Positions 1-8,316 of a stretch of 64,000 nucleotides of DNA are shown piece after piece. Location: contig NZ_CP107929.1 of assembly GCF_036017915.1 (NCBI RefSeq), positions 4,716,001 through 4,780,000 on the forward strand. The letters run 5' to 3'. This stretch comes from Micromonospora sp. NBC_00421 (GTDB taxonomy: Bacteria; Actinomycetota; Actinomycetes; Mycobacteriales; Micromonosporaceae). How positions within the stretch are numbered: position 1 is the stretch's first letter; each line of letters starts with the position of its first letter. The notes beneath the pieces were generated by a model. It had not been told where the DNA came from, did not search any database, and saw nothing but the letters and a program-made list of their open reading frames with translations. Made by a program: the position numbers and the translations under genes.

Positions 1-150
1 GCCCGGAGAGCCGCCGGCGGCGAAACCACCCGGGGCCCGGACCCGCACCCGGTCCGCGTCCGCGTACGCGGGGAGCGCGCCGACCGCCACCAGGCCACTG
101 AGCAGCGCGCCGATGGTCACCACCCGCGCCGCCTGTCGACGCACGGACAT
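1..150 (-). CDS. Secreted protein, N-terminal fragment (runs off the window edge)
   Basis: Only the first 50 codons lie in the window; the rest is beyond base 1. The start is the ATG at 150, preceded by a purine-rich GAGGTGGGAG that serves as ribosome binding site. The peptide begins MSVRRQAARVV and continues with a hydrophobic stretch rich in Gly, Ala, Leu and Val ending near PAYADAD. This is a good Sec signal peptide with probable cleavage after AYA. The mature part seen is too short to identify. An exported protein is inferred from the signal peptide alone. Confidence 0.6.
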   Translation of the reverse strand, partial: MSVRRQAARVVTIGALLSGLVAVGALPAYADADRVRVRAPGGFAAGGSPG

Positions 151-349
151 CTCCCACCTCACCATCCCGCCCCGGCGGCGGCCGCCGGTCAGGGTACTAC
201 CAGGTCAACAGGGCACCCGTCGACAGCGCGCCCCGCATGTGTGCCGCATTACCCTCCTCGGGAGGCGGCACCGAAGCCGTCGCCGATGCGGTGCGGGACC
301 GCGGGCATCGGTGACGCTCGACCCGTCGCCGGGTGGCTGCCGTGTCCGC

Positions 350-1120
350 TCAGCCGGTGCGGGCGGGACCGGTGGCGGTGGCGAGGGTGTCGCGGCAGAG
401 CCGGTCCGCGGTACGGGTGGTCTCCGGCAGCCGGTACCGCGGCGTCAACGCGAGCACCTGGTCCACCGCGTTGTCCAGACTCATCCCATGCCCGACGCTG
501 ACGAAGACCGGCCGCACCCCGTCCCGGGTACGCAGCACCCGTCCGACCACCTCACCGGCGTCGACCAGTGGGGCATCGTCCCCCCGGCGTGGACCCGGCC
601 CGGCCCACTCGCCGACCAGCGGGGTCTTGCCCACCCCGATCGCCGGGAGCCCGGTCACCACGCCCAGGTGACAGGCCAACCCGAAACGACGCGGGTGGGC
701 CAGCCCGTGCCCGTCACAGACCAGCAGCTCGGGACGGGTCGTCAGCCGGTCAAGAGCGGCCAGCAACGCCGGCAGCTCCCGGAAGGCGAACAGCCCCGGC
801 ACGTACCCGAAGGAGGGCCGGCCGACACTGACCGCCTTGTCCACCACCTCCAGGGTCGCGGCGTCGAGCACGGTCACGGCTGCGGCAAGCAGGTCACCAT
901 CCTCCGCGTACGCCACGTCGAGGCCGGCCACCGTCGCGGGCCGACGGGGACCCGGCCCGACCAGGTCCGCGCGGGGCCGCAACCGATCCTGTACGGCCAC
1001 CGCCTCGGCGACCGTCAACTCCTGCGGCCCGGTGCCGTGGTGTCGCTCCGGCCGCCGGGCCGGCTCAGCTCGGCCCACCGTCGCGCCCGTCCTGCTCTTC
1101 CTTCTTCCTGTCGAAGGCAC
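350..1120 (-). CDS. nfi: Endonuclease V (deoxyinosine 3' endonuclease)
   Basis: Endonuclease V cuts near deaminated bases, chiefly deoxyinosine, and starts their repair in the cytoplasm. The family pattern is clear. VAGLDVAY carries the first metal-binding Asp (about D68), YVPGLFAFRELP has the conserved Tyr wedge and Glu (about E115), LLVCDGHGLAHPRRFG has the second Asp (about D136) and a His, and GVGKTPL has the conserved Lys (about K165). The length of about 240 residues fits the family. The upstream small gene ends inside this frame at 1065, so a GTG at about 1079 may be the real start instead of the ATG at 1120. Conserved residues start well after either start. Confidence 0.9.
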   Translation of the reverse strand: MPSTGRRKSRTGATVGRAEPARRPERHHGTGPQELTVAEAVAVQDRLRPRADLVGPGPRRPATVAGLDVAYAEDGDLLAAAVTVLDAATLEVVDKAVSVGRPSFGYVPGLFAFRELPALLAALDRLTTRPELLVCDGHGLAHPRRFGLACHLGVVTGLPAIGVGKTPLVGEWAGPGPRRGDDAPLVDAGEVVGRVLRTRDGVRPVFVSVGHGMSLDNAVDQVLALTPRYRLPETTRTADRLCRDTLATATGPARTG

Positions 1121-1268
1121 CGAAGGCGACGGCGAAGGCGATGCCGATGGAGATCCCGAACGCCACGCCGACGGCGTCCTGGAACAGGATCCATCCGACG
1201 ATGACGCCGATGACCAGGCCAGACACCCAGGCGGTGGTCCGACGTGTCTTGGCAGCGGGGTCCGTCAT
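1065..1268 (-). CDS. Small two-helix membrane protein, unknown function
   Basis: The product has 67 residues: a short polar N-terminus (MTDPAAKTRRTTAW), two close hydrophobic segments at about residues 14-30 and 32-52, and a charged tail (DRKKEEQDGRDGG). It is probably a hairpin membrane protein with both ends in the cytoplasm. Its end overlaps the longest frame of endonuclease V, so the two are likely co-transcribed. I do not recognise a named family and assign no function. Confidence 0.6.
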   Translation of the reverse strand: MTDPAAKTRRTTAWVSGLVIGVIVGWILFQDAVGVAFGISIGIAFAVAFGAFDRKKEEQDGRDGGPS

Positions 1269-1333
1269 CGCTTCATCCTATGTGAACACCGCAAATCACC
1301 CTTTTCACCAGCAGACCAACCCTGGCACCCACC

Positions 1334-1774
1334 TCACCCGCCGAGATCCGGATCAGCAGCCGAATCCCCGGCGGAGCGGAGCGCCTCCTCGAACATCACA
1401 AATGTCCTCCGCCTGATACCCCGCACGATCGCCTGTTCCTTGGCGGTCGGACTGCGCCGCTCGCGCCGAGCCGAATCGAGAATCGCCGCTGCAGTCTCGT
1501 ACAGAGCGAACACCGGCCCGTCGCCGGACAGATAGTCCGACCTGTACCTCTCCACGTCCTGCACGAACTCTTCAGCCGAACGCTTCGAGATCTCACCAGC
1601 GGTGGCGAACACGAGCTCGTCAAGGATGCTGTCGTCCCGCTGCCACCCGCCCGTCTCCATGGCGATGCGGCACACCTGCGGGGACCCGTCCTCCGCCGCG
1701 ACGACCTTCACGGGAGAGTCGTAGTAGGAGTAGTAGGCCGGCAGGTCCCCGCCTGCGCCCATGGCGGACATCAT
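1334..1774 (-). CDS. Putative immunity protein of the adjacent polymorphic toxin
   Basis: The product has 146 residues and starts at the ATG at 1774, which shares ATGA with the toxin stop codon. Upstream in-frame ATGs would lie inside the toxin and are unlikely. The protein is soluble, with an aromatic patch (LPAYYSYYDSPVKV) near residue 12 and an alpha-helical, Arg/Glu-rich C-terminus (RRERRSPTAKEQAIVRGIRR). I do not recognise the family. The immunity role is inferred only from position: it is the last gene of the operon, directly after a toxin and coupled to it by overlap. Which toxin domain it would neutralise is not visible. Confidence 0.6.
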   Translation of the reverse strand: MMSAMGAGGDLPAYYSYYDSPVKVVAAEDGSPQVCRIAMETGGWQRDDSILDELVFATAGEISKRSAEEFVQDVERYRSDYLSGDGPVFALYETAAAILDSARRERRSPTAKEQAIVRGIRRRTFVMFEEALRSAGDSAADPDLGG

Positions 1775-4700
1775 GTCTCCCCGAGTGTCGACATCAACGC
1801 GCGCCAGAACAACTGTTGCTGCTGACGCAGAATGCTGGTCACGAGTGCCCACTCCACCCCGGTGAGGGTCCGGCCGTCCTGACGAGCAAGGCTATCCAGG
1901 TCACGGCGGACCTCATAGAGGGCATGCTCCCAGGCGGCCACCTCATCGAGCGCCGCCAGGTGCAGCCGGAACTCGGCGAGATGGCCGTTCGTCATCTCAA
2001 GAACGAGCTGCACATCCCGGTAACCACTCTCCTGCGGGACGACGAATCTATCCTCGCAACGCACGATCCGGGCTTCGGGATAGCTTCGCAGGCGGTCAAG
2101 GGCGCGATAGAGATCGTGCAGGGACTGGAACTCCACCTTGGCACCGGCAAGGTCCCGTAGCCGGGACACGTCACCCCGATACTTACGGACCTTGTCCTCG
2201 GCCCGCTGGCGATCCTTCGGGCCTCGCCGCCAGCCAGCCGAGCCGACGACCCCGCCACCGTCGTACGTCAGGTCGACGGCGAGTTTGTTCAACTCCAGTT
2301 GAGCCACCGCAGCGGCGGCATACAGCGAATCCAGGTATGTCGCCCGATAGGCCGGGTCCACCGCACGACGACGATCGAACCCGGGCTGCCGGACATCCTC
2401 GCCGGTGGTCACGACACTGGCACTGACCAGAAGCTGCTCCGGAGAGAGCGGTGTCGGCAGGGGTACCGGTGGTTGTTGCCTGGCAATGGTGTCCGCATCC
2501 CTCACAGCCACCTCGTCGAGCAGCGAGCCGAGTGCATCGACTGCTGCTGGATGTGCGGCGAGATGGTGCAGCGTCAGCGGGCGTGCGGTCAGCGAGTTGG
2601 CCAGTTCGGGTGTCGTCAGGATCATGCGGGCGAGTTCTGGTCGCTGCGTCAACTGTCGTACGAGTGTCAGGGCGAGGGCTCGTTGACCGTCGGGCGGGTT
2701 GCGCCAGGTCTCGTCCAGCATCCGCAGGACCCTCGAATCGCCGAGCAGCCTCGCCACGTCCGCCGCGCCGGCCTCGTCCAGATGCGGGACGAGCCGTCGG
2801 ATGGTCGAAGCGTCGGCGCCCGCGGCGATCTCTGCGGGCGGCAGACCGGCGCTGAGGACGGCATCGAGGCCGGCACCGCTGGACAGCAGCTCACGCAACC
2901 GGTCGGCAGGGCCTCCTGGTGATTGATCGGCCACCCGCTGCGGTTCCTCGTCGGCATGGTGGCCGGCAGGTGCCGGCGGTCGCTCGGGGTTCCCGCCCGC
3001 TGGTCCCACCTGCTCGGCAGATCCATGCCCGTCGAGCAGGTGCATCCGGTTGAGGTACGGGTCGCCGTACCCCTGTTCGTCGTCGGGTGCCGGCGGGTGG
3101 TCGGGCAGGTCGGGATGGACGCTGAACCGCCCCCGGGCCAGTCCGCCCAACGGCATCGGTCGGCCGTCACCGCCGAGGATCAACGCGTCGACGCCGACGA
3201 CGTTGTCGGGGTGCCGCCGACCGGCATGTGCATAGAGCGGACGGTCGTGCACCGCTCCCGACTGCGGGTCGAGGTAGAGCACCGTGCCGTTCTGGTTGAG
3301 CGCCACCCAGGCGTGCGAGCCGCCGTCCTCCCACTCGGTGATCAGGAAGGCGTAGCTGCCGTGACCGCCGAGGACGAGCTGGTCGTGCAGGTTGCGGTAG
3401 CCCCGCTCGACGGACCGGCGCAGGGCTGCCGGCCCGGGTGTACCGCCCTCGTCGACGGCGAACAGCTTCTGGAACCGTCCGCCGGTGACTTCCTCGACCC
3501 GGCCGGGTCCGCCGGTCTCGCCATTGACCGGACGCCGGACGTCGCCCTGCAGATATCCGTCGAAGGTACGAGGCGCGGCAACCCTGGGCCGACCGTGCAG
3601 CCACGTCTCGTACAGGGACAGGGTGCAGTCCAGGCAGTTGATGCCCCGGGTCGGATCGGCCTGTGGCCCACCGTCGTTGGCCAGCGCGAACCACCCGCCC
3701 TGCCGGGGGTCTGCGGTACGCACCACGCTGCCGTCCGGATGCCGGGGCAACTGCCGTTCGAGGTCGGTCTGGTGCAGGGCGAGCGGAGGACGCAGTCCAC
3801 CGACCTCCCCGTACCGGCGGGAGCGGTCGATGGGCGGCGGATCGTCGTCACCGCTCAGCGCCGACCGGTCACCCGTCTCGACCGCACCCCTCGCCAACTC
3901 GGCAACATCGTCGTTGATGCGGTGGAAGTCATCAGGATCCTCGACGAAGGTGTCTTCCGGGGCAATCGAACCGTTGCTGATCGCGTCGGCCAGGTCCAGC
4001 TCTCGGTAGCTGTCGGCCTGTTCCAGGTTCGCGATCTGCTGGTACCAGCCGGCCATCTCAAGACGGCCTTCACGCTGCAGCTGAATCGCACGACGGGCGG
4101 CCCGATGTGCCCTGGCTTCGTGCTCACGAGCGACCTCCCTGCGGAAACCGGCGTTGTCTCTTCGCCGCCGGTCCTCGAACCAGTGCCGCTGCGACTCGAA
4201 GTAACCCTGGTAGCGACGCCGTTCGAGCGCTTCCCGTTCCGCCGCCCACTTGGCGGCGTACCACTGCGGTGTTCTCGGGCGCGGTGGCCCGTCGCCTGCG
4301 GACGGTGTAGAGGCGATCGGCTCGGGAGCGGGCGAGAGGACGGGAGCGGGCGAGACGACCGGGGCCGGTGCCAGCGCCTCCAGGAGCGGGAACCGCCTGG
4401 CACCCTGTCGGTCGACGTCGCTGTCGTCGATGCCCGGTGGACCCGGGTCGCGGGCGGTCGGCGGGGTGTGCGGCCCCGCGACCGGTGCGCCGCCGTGGTT
4501 CGGGGGACCCGACGTCGGTCCGCCCGCTGTCGTCACGGTCGCGGCCGCACCGGCCTGTGCGGTGTCGGCACCGGGCGGTGCGGTGACCGCAGCGGTCGTC
4601 GTCGTGACCGTCTCGACGGGCCGACCTGCCAGGGGTGGGGAGGCTGGCTGATCCGCCAGGGGTGGGGAGGCCAACTGATCCGCGGTGGCCGATGACAGAG

Positions 4701-6054
4701 TGGGGCTGGACGCCACCGACTCGACGACGGCCGGCGGTGCGGCAGCATCGGCGGAGAGGTGGGCGGCCGGCCCGGGTGGAGGCGGATATGCCGCCGGGGC
4801 GGGTTCCGCCTGCCTGTCGAACTGGCCGAGGGCGGTGGCGCGACCGTGGTCGGTCGTCACCGGCAGATCGTGTGGTAACGGCGTCTCGACACCAGCGCCT
4901 GGTCCGCCACCGGTCCCGACGACCGACCCGGCCGCCACCGCCTGTCCCGGCCCGGACGCGCCGACAGACGGCGTTGTCTGGTCACCCACGGCCGGAGGCG
5001 GCAGTGGTGGGGCCGGAAGACCGGCGGACAATGGGGATGCATCGGTCAGTGAGCGCAGCCGGGCGTGCAGCGCGGCGTCCGCCTGCCCGGTCGCCGACCC
5101 GCTGACTCCGGAGACGGCGGCCCGGGTCGCATCCTCCAGCGACATCGCTCCCTGGCCGGTGACCAGGCCCGCCGCGCCCTCCGCCAGCACCTCACCGGTC
5201 ATCTCTCGGCCGAAGTGCTCGCCGATCCGGGCCGCCCGGCCGGTGGCGTGCCGTCCCAGACCCGCCAGCGGCGCGACCGCGCCACCGGCCAGCCCACCGA
5301 GCGCCGACGCACCGAGGTCGGCCAGGTCGAGGCCGTGCCGGCGACCGGCGGAATTCTGGTACGCCTGCGTCGCCAGACTGACGCCGGCCTCCTGCCCGGC
5401 CTCGAACAGACCCCCCTTGACCGCCTGCCTGCCGAGCCCGCGCACTCCGCCCCTGGCCACCTCCTTGACGGCCCGCTCGCCCGCTTCCTTGAGCCCCTGC
5501 CGGAGCGCCTTGTCGGCCAGTCGCGCCATCAGCCGACGGAAGATGTTCTGGATCACGAGTCGGCTGGCGGTGACCGCCGCACCCGCGGCCGGGGAGGCGG
5601 CCCCGGCGGTGAGCGCGGCGGCGACGGCGAGGGCGAGCAACTCGACGACCAGGAGACCGAGCTCGATCCACACTTCGATCTTGGCGGCCTCGATGTCGCA
5701 GCCGCACTCCTCGACCAGCCGCCCCAGGTCGGTGCTGGCCGCGAGCAGCACCGGCAACGGGGCTTCGTCCCCCTCGGCCAGCCGCCGCCAGGCCGCCTCG
5801 AACGCCTCCGGGACCGCTCCCACCCCGCCGTATCCGCTGCGGACCTCGGTGGCGGCGGTGATCGCGTCGTCGCGCGGGCCGGCCAGGGCACCCGCCATGG
5901 CGTACCACTTGTCGGCGAGGTCCCAGACGGCGCGTTCGTTTCCCTCCGGCCATTCCACGCCGACCACCCAGTCGAGCGCCTCGTAGGCCCAACCCGGGAG
6001 GTCCCACGGGCTGTATTCGAGGGGGTGCGGAATCGGGCTCGGTAGCACGCTCAA
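1771..6054 (-). CDS. Giant polymorphic toxin: WXG100-like N-terminus, papain-like (Tox-PL) domain and C-terminal RelA/SpoT-like domain
   Basis: The product has 1427 residues. Residues 1-130 (SPWDLPGWAYEALDWVVG, WPEGNERAVWDLADKW) resemble the WXG100-like head of actinobacterial CpnT/TNT-type secreted toxins. A hydrophobic segment follows near 130-155, then Ala/Gly-rich helices, a Pro/Ala-rich linker (about 330-580) and a charged helical segment (about 590-700). At 780-960 lies a papain-like domain with Cys807 in NCLDC, His914 in SHAWVALNQ and Asp929 in YLDPQSG; this is the Tox-PL group, related to protein glutamine deamidases and peptidases. The C-terminus (about 1235-1420) matches RelA/SpoT synthetase motifs: GPKDR (Lys1280), DLAGAKVEF (Asp1301), ESGYRDVQL (Tyr1345), AEFRLH (Glu1361) and EHALYE (His1377). 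Inferred: a type VII-exported effector with two enzymatic domains, made with the WXG100-like and YbaB-like proteins upstream. Either domain could also be a processing or inactive module. Confidence 0.82.
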   Translation of the reverse strand: MSVLPSPIPHPLEYSPWDLPGWAYEALDWVVGVEWPEGNERAVWDLADKWYAMAGALAGPRDDAITAATEVRSGYGGVGAVPEAFEAAWRRLAEGDEAPLPVLLAASTDLGRLVEECGCDIEAAKIEVWIELGLLVVELLALAVAAALTAGAASPAAGAAVTASRLVIQNIFRRLMARLADKALRQGLKEAGERAVKEVARGGVRGLGRQAVKGGLFEAGQEAGVSLATQAYQNSAGRRHGLDLADLGASALGGLAGGAVAPLAGLGRHATGRAARIGEHFGREMTGEVLAEGAAGLVTGQGAMSLEDATRAAVSGVSGSATGQADAALHARLRSLTDASPLSAGLPAPPLPPPAVGDQTTPSVGASGPGQAVAAGSVVGTGGGPGAGVETPLPHDLPVTTDHGRATALGQFDRQAEPAPAAYPPPPGPAAHLSADAAAPPAVVESVASSPTLSSATADQLASPPLADQPASPPLAGRPVETVTTTTAAVTAPPGADTAQAGAAATVTTAGGPTSGPPNHGGAPVAGPHTPPTARDPGPPGIDDSDVDRQGARRFPLLEALAPAPVVSPAPVLSPAPEPIASTPSAGDGPPRPRTPQWYAAKWAAEREALERRRYQGYFESQRHWFEDRRRRDNAGFRREVAREHEARAHRAARRAIQLQREGRLEMAGWYQQIANLEQADSYRELDLADAISNGSIAPEDTFVEDPDDFHRINDDVAELARGAVETGDRSALSGDDDPPPIDRSRRYGEVGGLRPPLALHQTDLERQLPRHPDGSVVRTADPRQGGWFALANDGGPQADPTRGINCLDCTLSLYETWLHGRPRVAAPRTFDGYLQGDVRRPVNGETGGPGRVEEVTGGRFQKLFAVDEGGTPGPAALRRSVERGYRNLHDQLVLGGHGSYAFLITEWEDGGSHAWVALNQNGTVLYLDPQSGAVHDRPLYAHAGRRHPDNVVGVDALILGGDGRPMPLGGLARGRFSVHPDLPDHPPAPDDEQGYGDPYLNRMHLLDGHGSAEQVGPAGGNPERPPAPAGHHADEEPQRVADQSPGGPADRLRELLSSGAGLDAVLSAGLPPAEIAAGADASTIRRLVPHLDEAGAADVARLLGDSRVLRMLDETWRNPPDGQRALALTLVRQLTQRPELARMILTTPELANSLTARPLTLHHLAAHPAAVDALGSLLDEVAVRDADTIARQQPPVPLPTPLSPEQLLVSASVVTTGEDVRQPGFDRRRAVDPAYRATYLDSLYAAAAVAQLELNKLAVDLTYDGGGVVGSAGWRRGPKDRQRAEDKVRKYRGDVSRLRDLAGAKVEFQSLHDLYRALDRLRSYPEARIVRCEDRFVVPQESGYRDVQLVLEMTNGHLAEFRLHLAALDEVAAWEHALYEVRRDLDSLARQDGRTLTGVEWALVTSILRQQQQLFWRALMSTLGET

Positions 6055-6069
6055 GGCTTCCCCTGCAGG

Positions 6070-6414
6070 TCAGCGCCGGCGGTCGCGCGGGTCGACCACC
6101 CCGTCGAGGCGTCGGCCGCTCGCTTCGTCGGTCCGCACGTCGGCGTCGACCGAGCTGACCACGTCGGTGCCGAGCCTCTCCAGCGACCGGCCGAGCCCCG
6201 CCCAGGCGCGCAGCAACGTCTCTTCGTAGGACCGGTAGTTCTTCTCGAAGGCGGCGCCGATGTCGTCGCGACCCCACGGGCGGATAGCGCTCGCCGCCGC
6301 GATCTCCCCACCGTGGGCGGCGCGGCGGGCAGACATCGATTCACCGGCCAGGTGCAGGTCGGTGCCGCCCCGGCGGGCCCGGCCCGGGTCGAGCCAGAGC
6401 TGCCCGTCACCCAT
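6070..6414 (-). CDS. WXG100-like small helical protein
   Basis: The product has 114 residues. The start is the ATG at 6414, overlapping the end of the YbaB-like gene by 8 bp. The region starting [20 protein letters not shown] and continuing through [15 protein letters not shown] has the helix-turn-helix spacing of WXG100/ESX-like partner proteins, with an aromatic residue near the turn. The gene ends 15 bp before the toxin start, so it is probably co-expressed as a chaperone or secretion partner. No ESX secretion genes occur in the window. The family call rests on size, helical pattern and position. Confidence 0.6.
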   Translation of the reverse strand: MGDGQLWLDPGRARRGGTDLHLAGESMSARRAAHGGEIAAASAIRPWGRDDIGAAFEKNYRSYEETLLRAWAGLGRSLERLGTDVVSSVDADVRTDEASGRRLDGVVDPRDRRR

Positions 6415-6838
6415 GCCGCTCCCCCTCCCGCCGGAGGACCGCGTCGGCCCGCCCGAGCAGCGCGCCGAAGTCGCCCGTACGCAGGAACTCCACCGACCCC
6501 GAGCCGGCCGGCAGGTGCGTGGCCACCAGTTCCTGGGTTGCCCGGCTGGCACGGGCGCAGGCCCGGTGCACGGTCGTGGTGATCTTCCGGCTCAGCGCCT
6601 GGTGGTCGCGGTCGTGATAGACGGCACCGGTCAGCTCCACCGAGATCAGCTCACCCCGGGCACCCACCGTCGCGGTGACCTGGCCGTCGTCCGAACGCTC
6701 GGTGATCCGCAGCGCGGCCAGCTCGGACCGGAGATCGTCCACGCCGGACCGCAACCGCTGGTATTGGCCGTACACCTCGTCGAACCGCGCCCGGAGCGCC
6801 TGGTTCGCATCGCGGTCCACCTTCTCGGCCAAGGCCAC
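6407..6838 (-). CDS. YbaB/EbfC-family protein
   Basis: The product has 143 residues. The core [17 protein letters not shown] followed by a helical [13 protein letters not shown] is the YbaB/EbfC nucleoid-associated fold. The N-terminal helix ([20 protein letters not shown]) also fits. In actinobacteria this family often precedes WXG100-like genes and polymorphic toxins, as here. It opens a four-gene minus-strand operon (6838 to 1334). Whether it binds DNA to control the toxin operon or has a structural job is unknown. Confidence 0.75.
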   Translation of the reverse strand: MALAEKVDRDANQALRARFDEVYGQYQRLRSGVDDLRSELAALRITERSDDGQVTATVGARGELISVELTGAVYHDRDHQALSRKITTTVHRACARASRATQELVATHLPAGSGSVEFLRTGDFGALLGRADAVLRREGERHG

Positions 6839-6911
6839 CCTCCCCGGTCACCGTCAGTCAGGCGAACCATACCGGGCGCCACGAATCCGTGGGGTCCGGT
6901 ACTTTCGGGCG

Positions 6912-8135
6912 GTGATCGATCGCCAGCAGGCCGAGCAGCTCGCCGACGTGTGGGCCCGGCGTGACTCGCAGCGCCTCGGCTACGAATGCCGGGCCACGCT
7001 CGACGAGTTCGACCTCGGCTACGTGATCAGGTCGACCGTCGACCGCGCGGTCGACACGAACCCCGGCGACCTGCCGACCACCGTCGTCGACAAGGAGACC
7101 GGGGAGGTCACCACCTGGCCCCGGGTGCCGGCGGCCGTGGTGCAGCAGATGTACCGCCGCAGCCGGCCGGCCGGCGTGCCCGCGCCCCGGACCGTCGACC
7201 CGGCCATCCTGCTGTTGCGCGAGATCCGCCGCCTACCGACACCCGCCACGGTCGCGCACCTGACCGTCGACGGCCGCACCTACGTCGGCCACGGCGCCAA
7301 GGGCGACGTGGAGCTACGCCACCACCCGCTGGTCCGGGCCTACCTGGACGAACTGCCCCCGGGCCACCTGGTCCGCGGCGGCGACCGGCACGCCGAGCTG
7401 ATCGTCGTCTCCGACCTCCTCCACGAGTACGACCACCGCCGCGCCGCCGCCGGCCAGCCCTCGCTGACCATGCCCGAGGCGGAGTCGCTGCTCCTGGCCA
7501 CCGGAGTGGACGTGTTCCTGGTCCGCGAACCCGGCGACCCGAACGCCGGCCCGGCGGAACGCCCGTGCGACTCCTGCCTCAACTTCCTGGTGCACTTCGC
7601 GGTCGTCGGCTGGTCGGAGCTCGCATTCACCAGGCAATGGCGACCAGGCCGACAAGCCGCCCCCGAGCCGGGGCGCTTCCCGCCCGAGGTCGCCGATGCG
7701 CTGGTGAGTGCCGGCTGGCGGCCCGGCTTCGGCGACGACGGGCTTGCCGAGGAGGCGATCACGGAGACGCGGGAGATCTCCAGCCGACACCCCGCCCTCG
7801 ATGCCGCGCTGGACGCCCTCACCAAGTTCCCAGGGCTCGCCTCCGGTCGGCGTGGTCCGGGTCGGCAGGTGTGGATATCGCGGTTCTCCATCGACCCCGT
7901 GCACGCCGCGTACACCGTCGACACGCTGGCGGACTTCGGTGCCGTGCTCGGCGTGCGGCTCTTTCCGATCGGGGCGCAGCACCCGGACGGCATCCTGGCC
8001 GTCGACGAGCACGGCCGGGTCTTCGCGTTGGACCAGGCCGGTGAGTGGTTCCTCGGCGACGACGTCGACGCCGCGCTGACCACCCTGCTCCTCGGCCTCA
8101 CCCCGCCCCGGGTCCGGGACGACGGCACCTGGTGA
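6912..8135 (+). CDS. YwqJ-like deaminase domain fused to SUKH-3 immunity domain
   Basis: The product has 407 residues from the GTG at 6912; no strong ribosome binding site precedes it. The middle carries the zinc-binding deaminase pattern HAE (His160, Glu162) and PCDSC (Cys219, Cys222), within a YwqJ-type domain at about 75-235. The C-terminal part (about 245-400) fits the SUKH-3 immunity family: PPEVADALVSAGWRPG, then AALDALTKFPGL, ISRFSIDPVHA, GVRLFPIGAQHPDG and a GRVFALD strand. Deaminases of this class are nucleotide or nucleic-acid toxins, and SUKH proteins neutralise toxins; finding both in one chain is unusual. The gene runs divergently from the toxin operon, 73 bp away. Confidence 0.7.
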   Translation: MIDRQQAEQLADVWARRDSQRLGYECRATLDEFDLGYVIRSTVDRAVDTNPGDLPTTVVDKETGEVTTWPRVPAAVVQQMYRRSRPAGVPAPRTVDPAILLLREIRRLPTPATVAHLTVDGRTYVGHGAKGDVELRHHPLVRAYLDELPPGHLVRGGDRHAELIVVSDLLHEYDHRRAAAGQPSLTMPEAESLLLATGVDVFLVREPGDPNAGPAERPCDSCLNFLVHFAVVGWSELAFTRQWRPGRQAAPEPGRFPPEVADALVSAGWRPGFGDDGLAEEAITETREISSRHPALDAALDALTKFPGLASGRRGPGRQVWISRFSIDPVHAAYTVDTLADFGAVLGVRLFPIGAQHPDGILAVDEHGRVFALDQAGEWFLGDDVDAALTTLLLGLTPPRVRDDGTW

Positions 8136-8230
8136 AACGGCTGTGCCGGGCCCACAGCTGCACCCCGGTCAGCGCATCGGCAGCGTAGACGACCCGGGGT
8201 CGCACGGAAACAGTCGCTCAAGCCCTTGTC

Positions 8231-8269
8231 TGCCGCGAATTCAGTAGCCAAGATGGCAGTCAGACTGCG
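8231..8269. promoter_or_regulatory. Candidate operator upstream of the aminobutyraldehyde dehydrogenase gene
   Basis: TGCCGCGAAT (8231-8240) is followed 20 bp later by CAGACTGCG (8261-8269). The same two words in the same order and at nearly the same distance (TGCCGCAAT at 20333, CAGACTGCG at 20364) occur in the potD/lrp divergent promoter. This suggests a shared binding site, perhaps for the Lrp/AsnC regulator. The binding protein is inferred. Confidence 0.4.
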
Positions 8270-8316
8270 ATTACCTCCGCTGACCCGACCCTCAGCCACC
8301 CTGGAGCGACCTCACC

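Noticed and set aside
1775..1852. Longer start for the putative immunity gene
   Set aside because: It would overlap the toxin's C-terminal codons by about 80 bp, while the ATG at 1774 gives the usual ATGA coupling.
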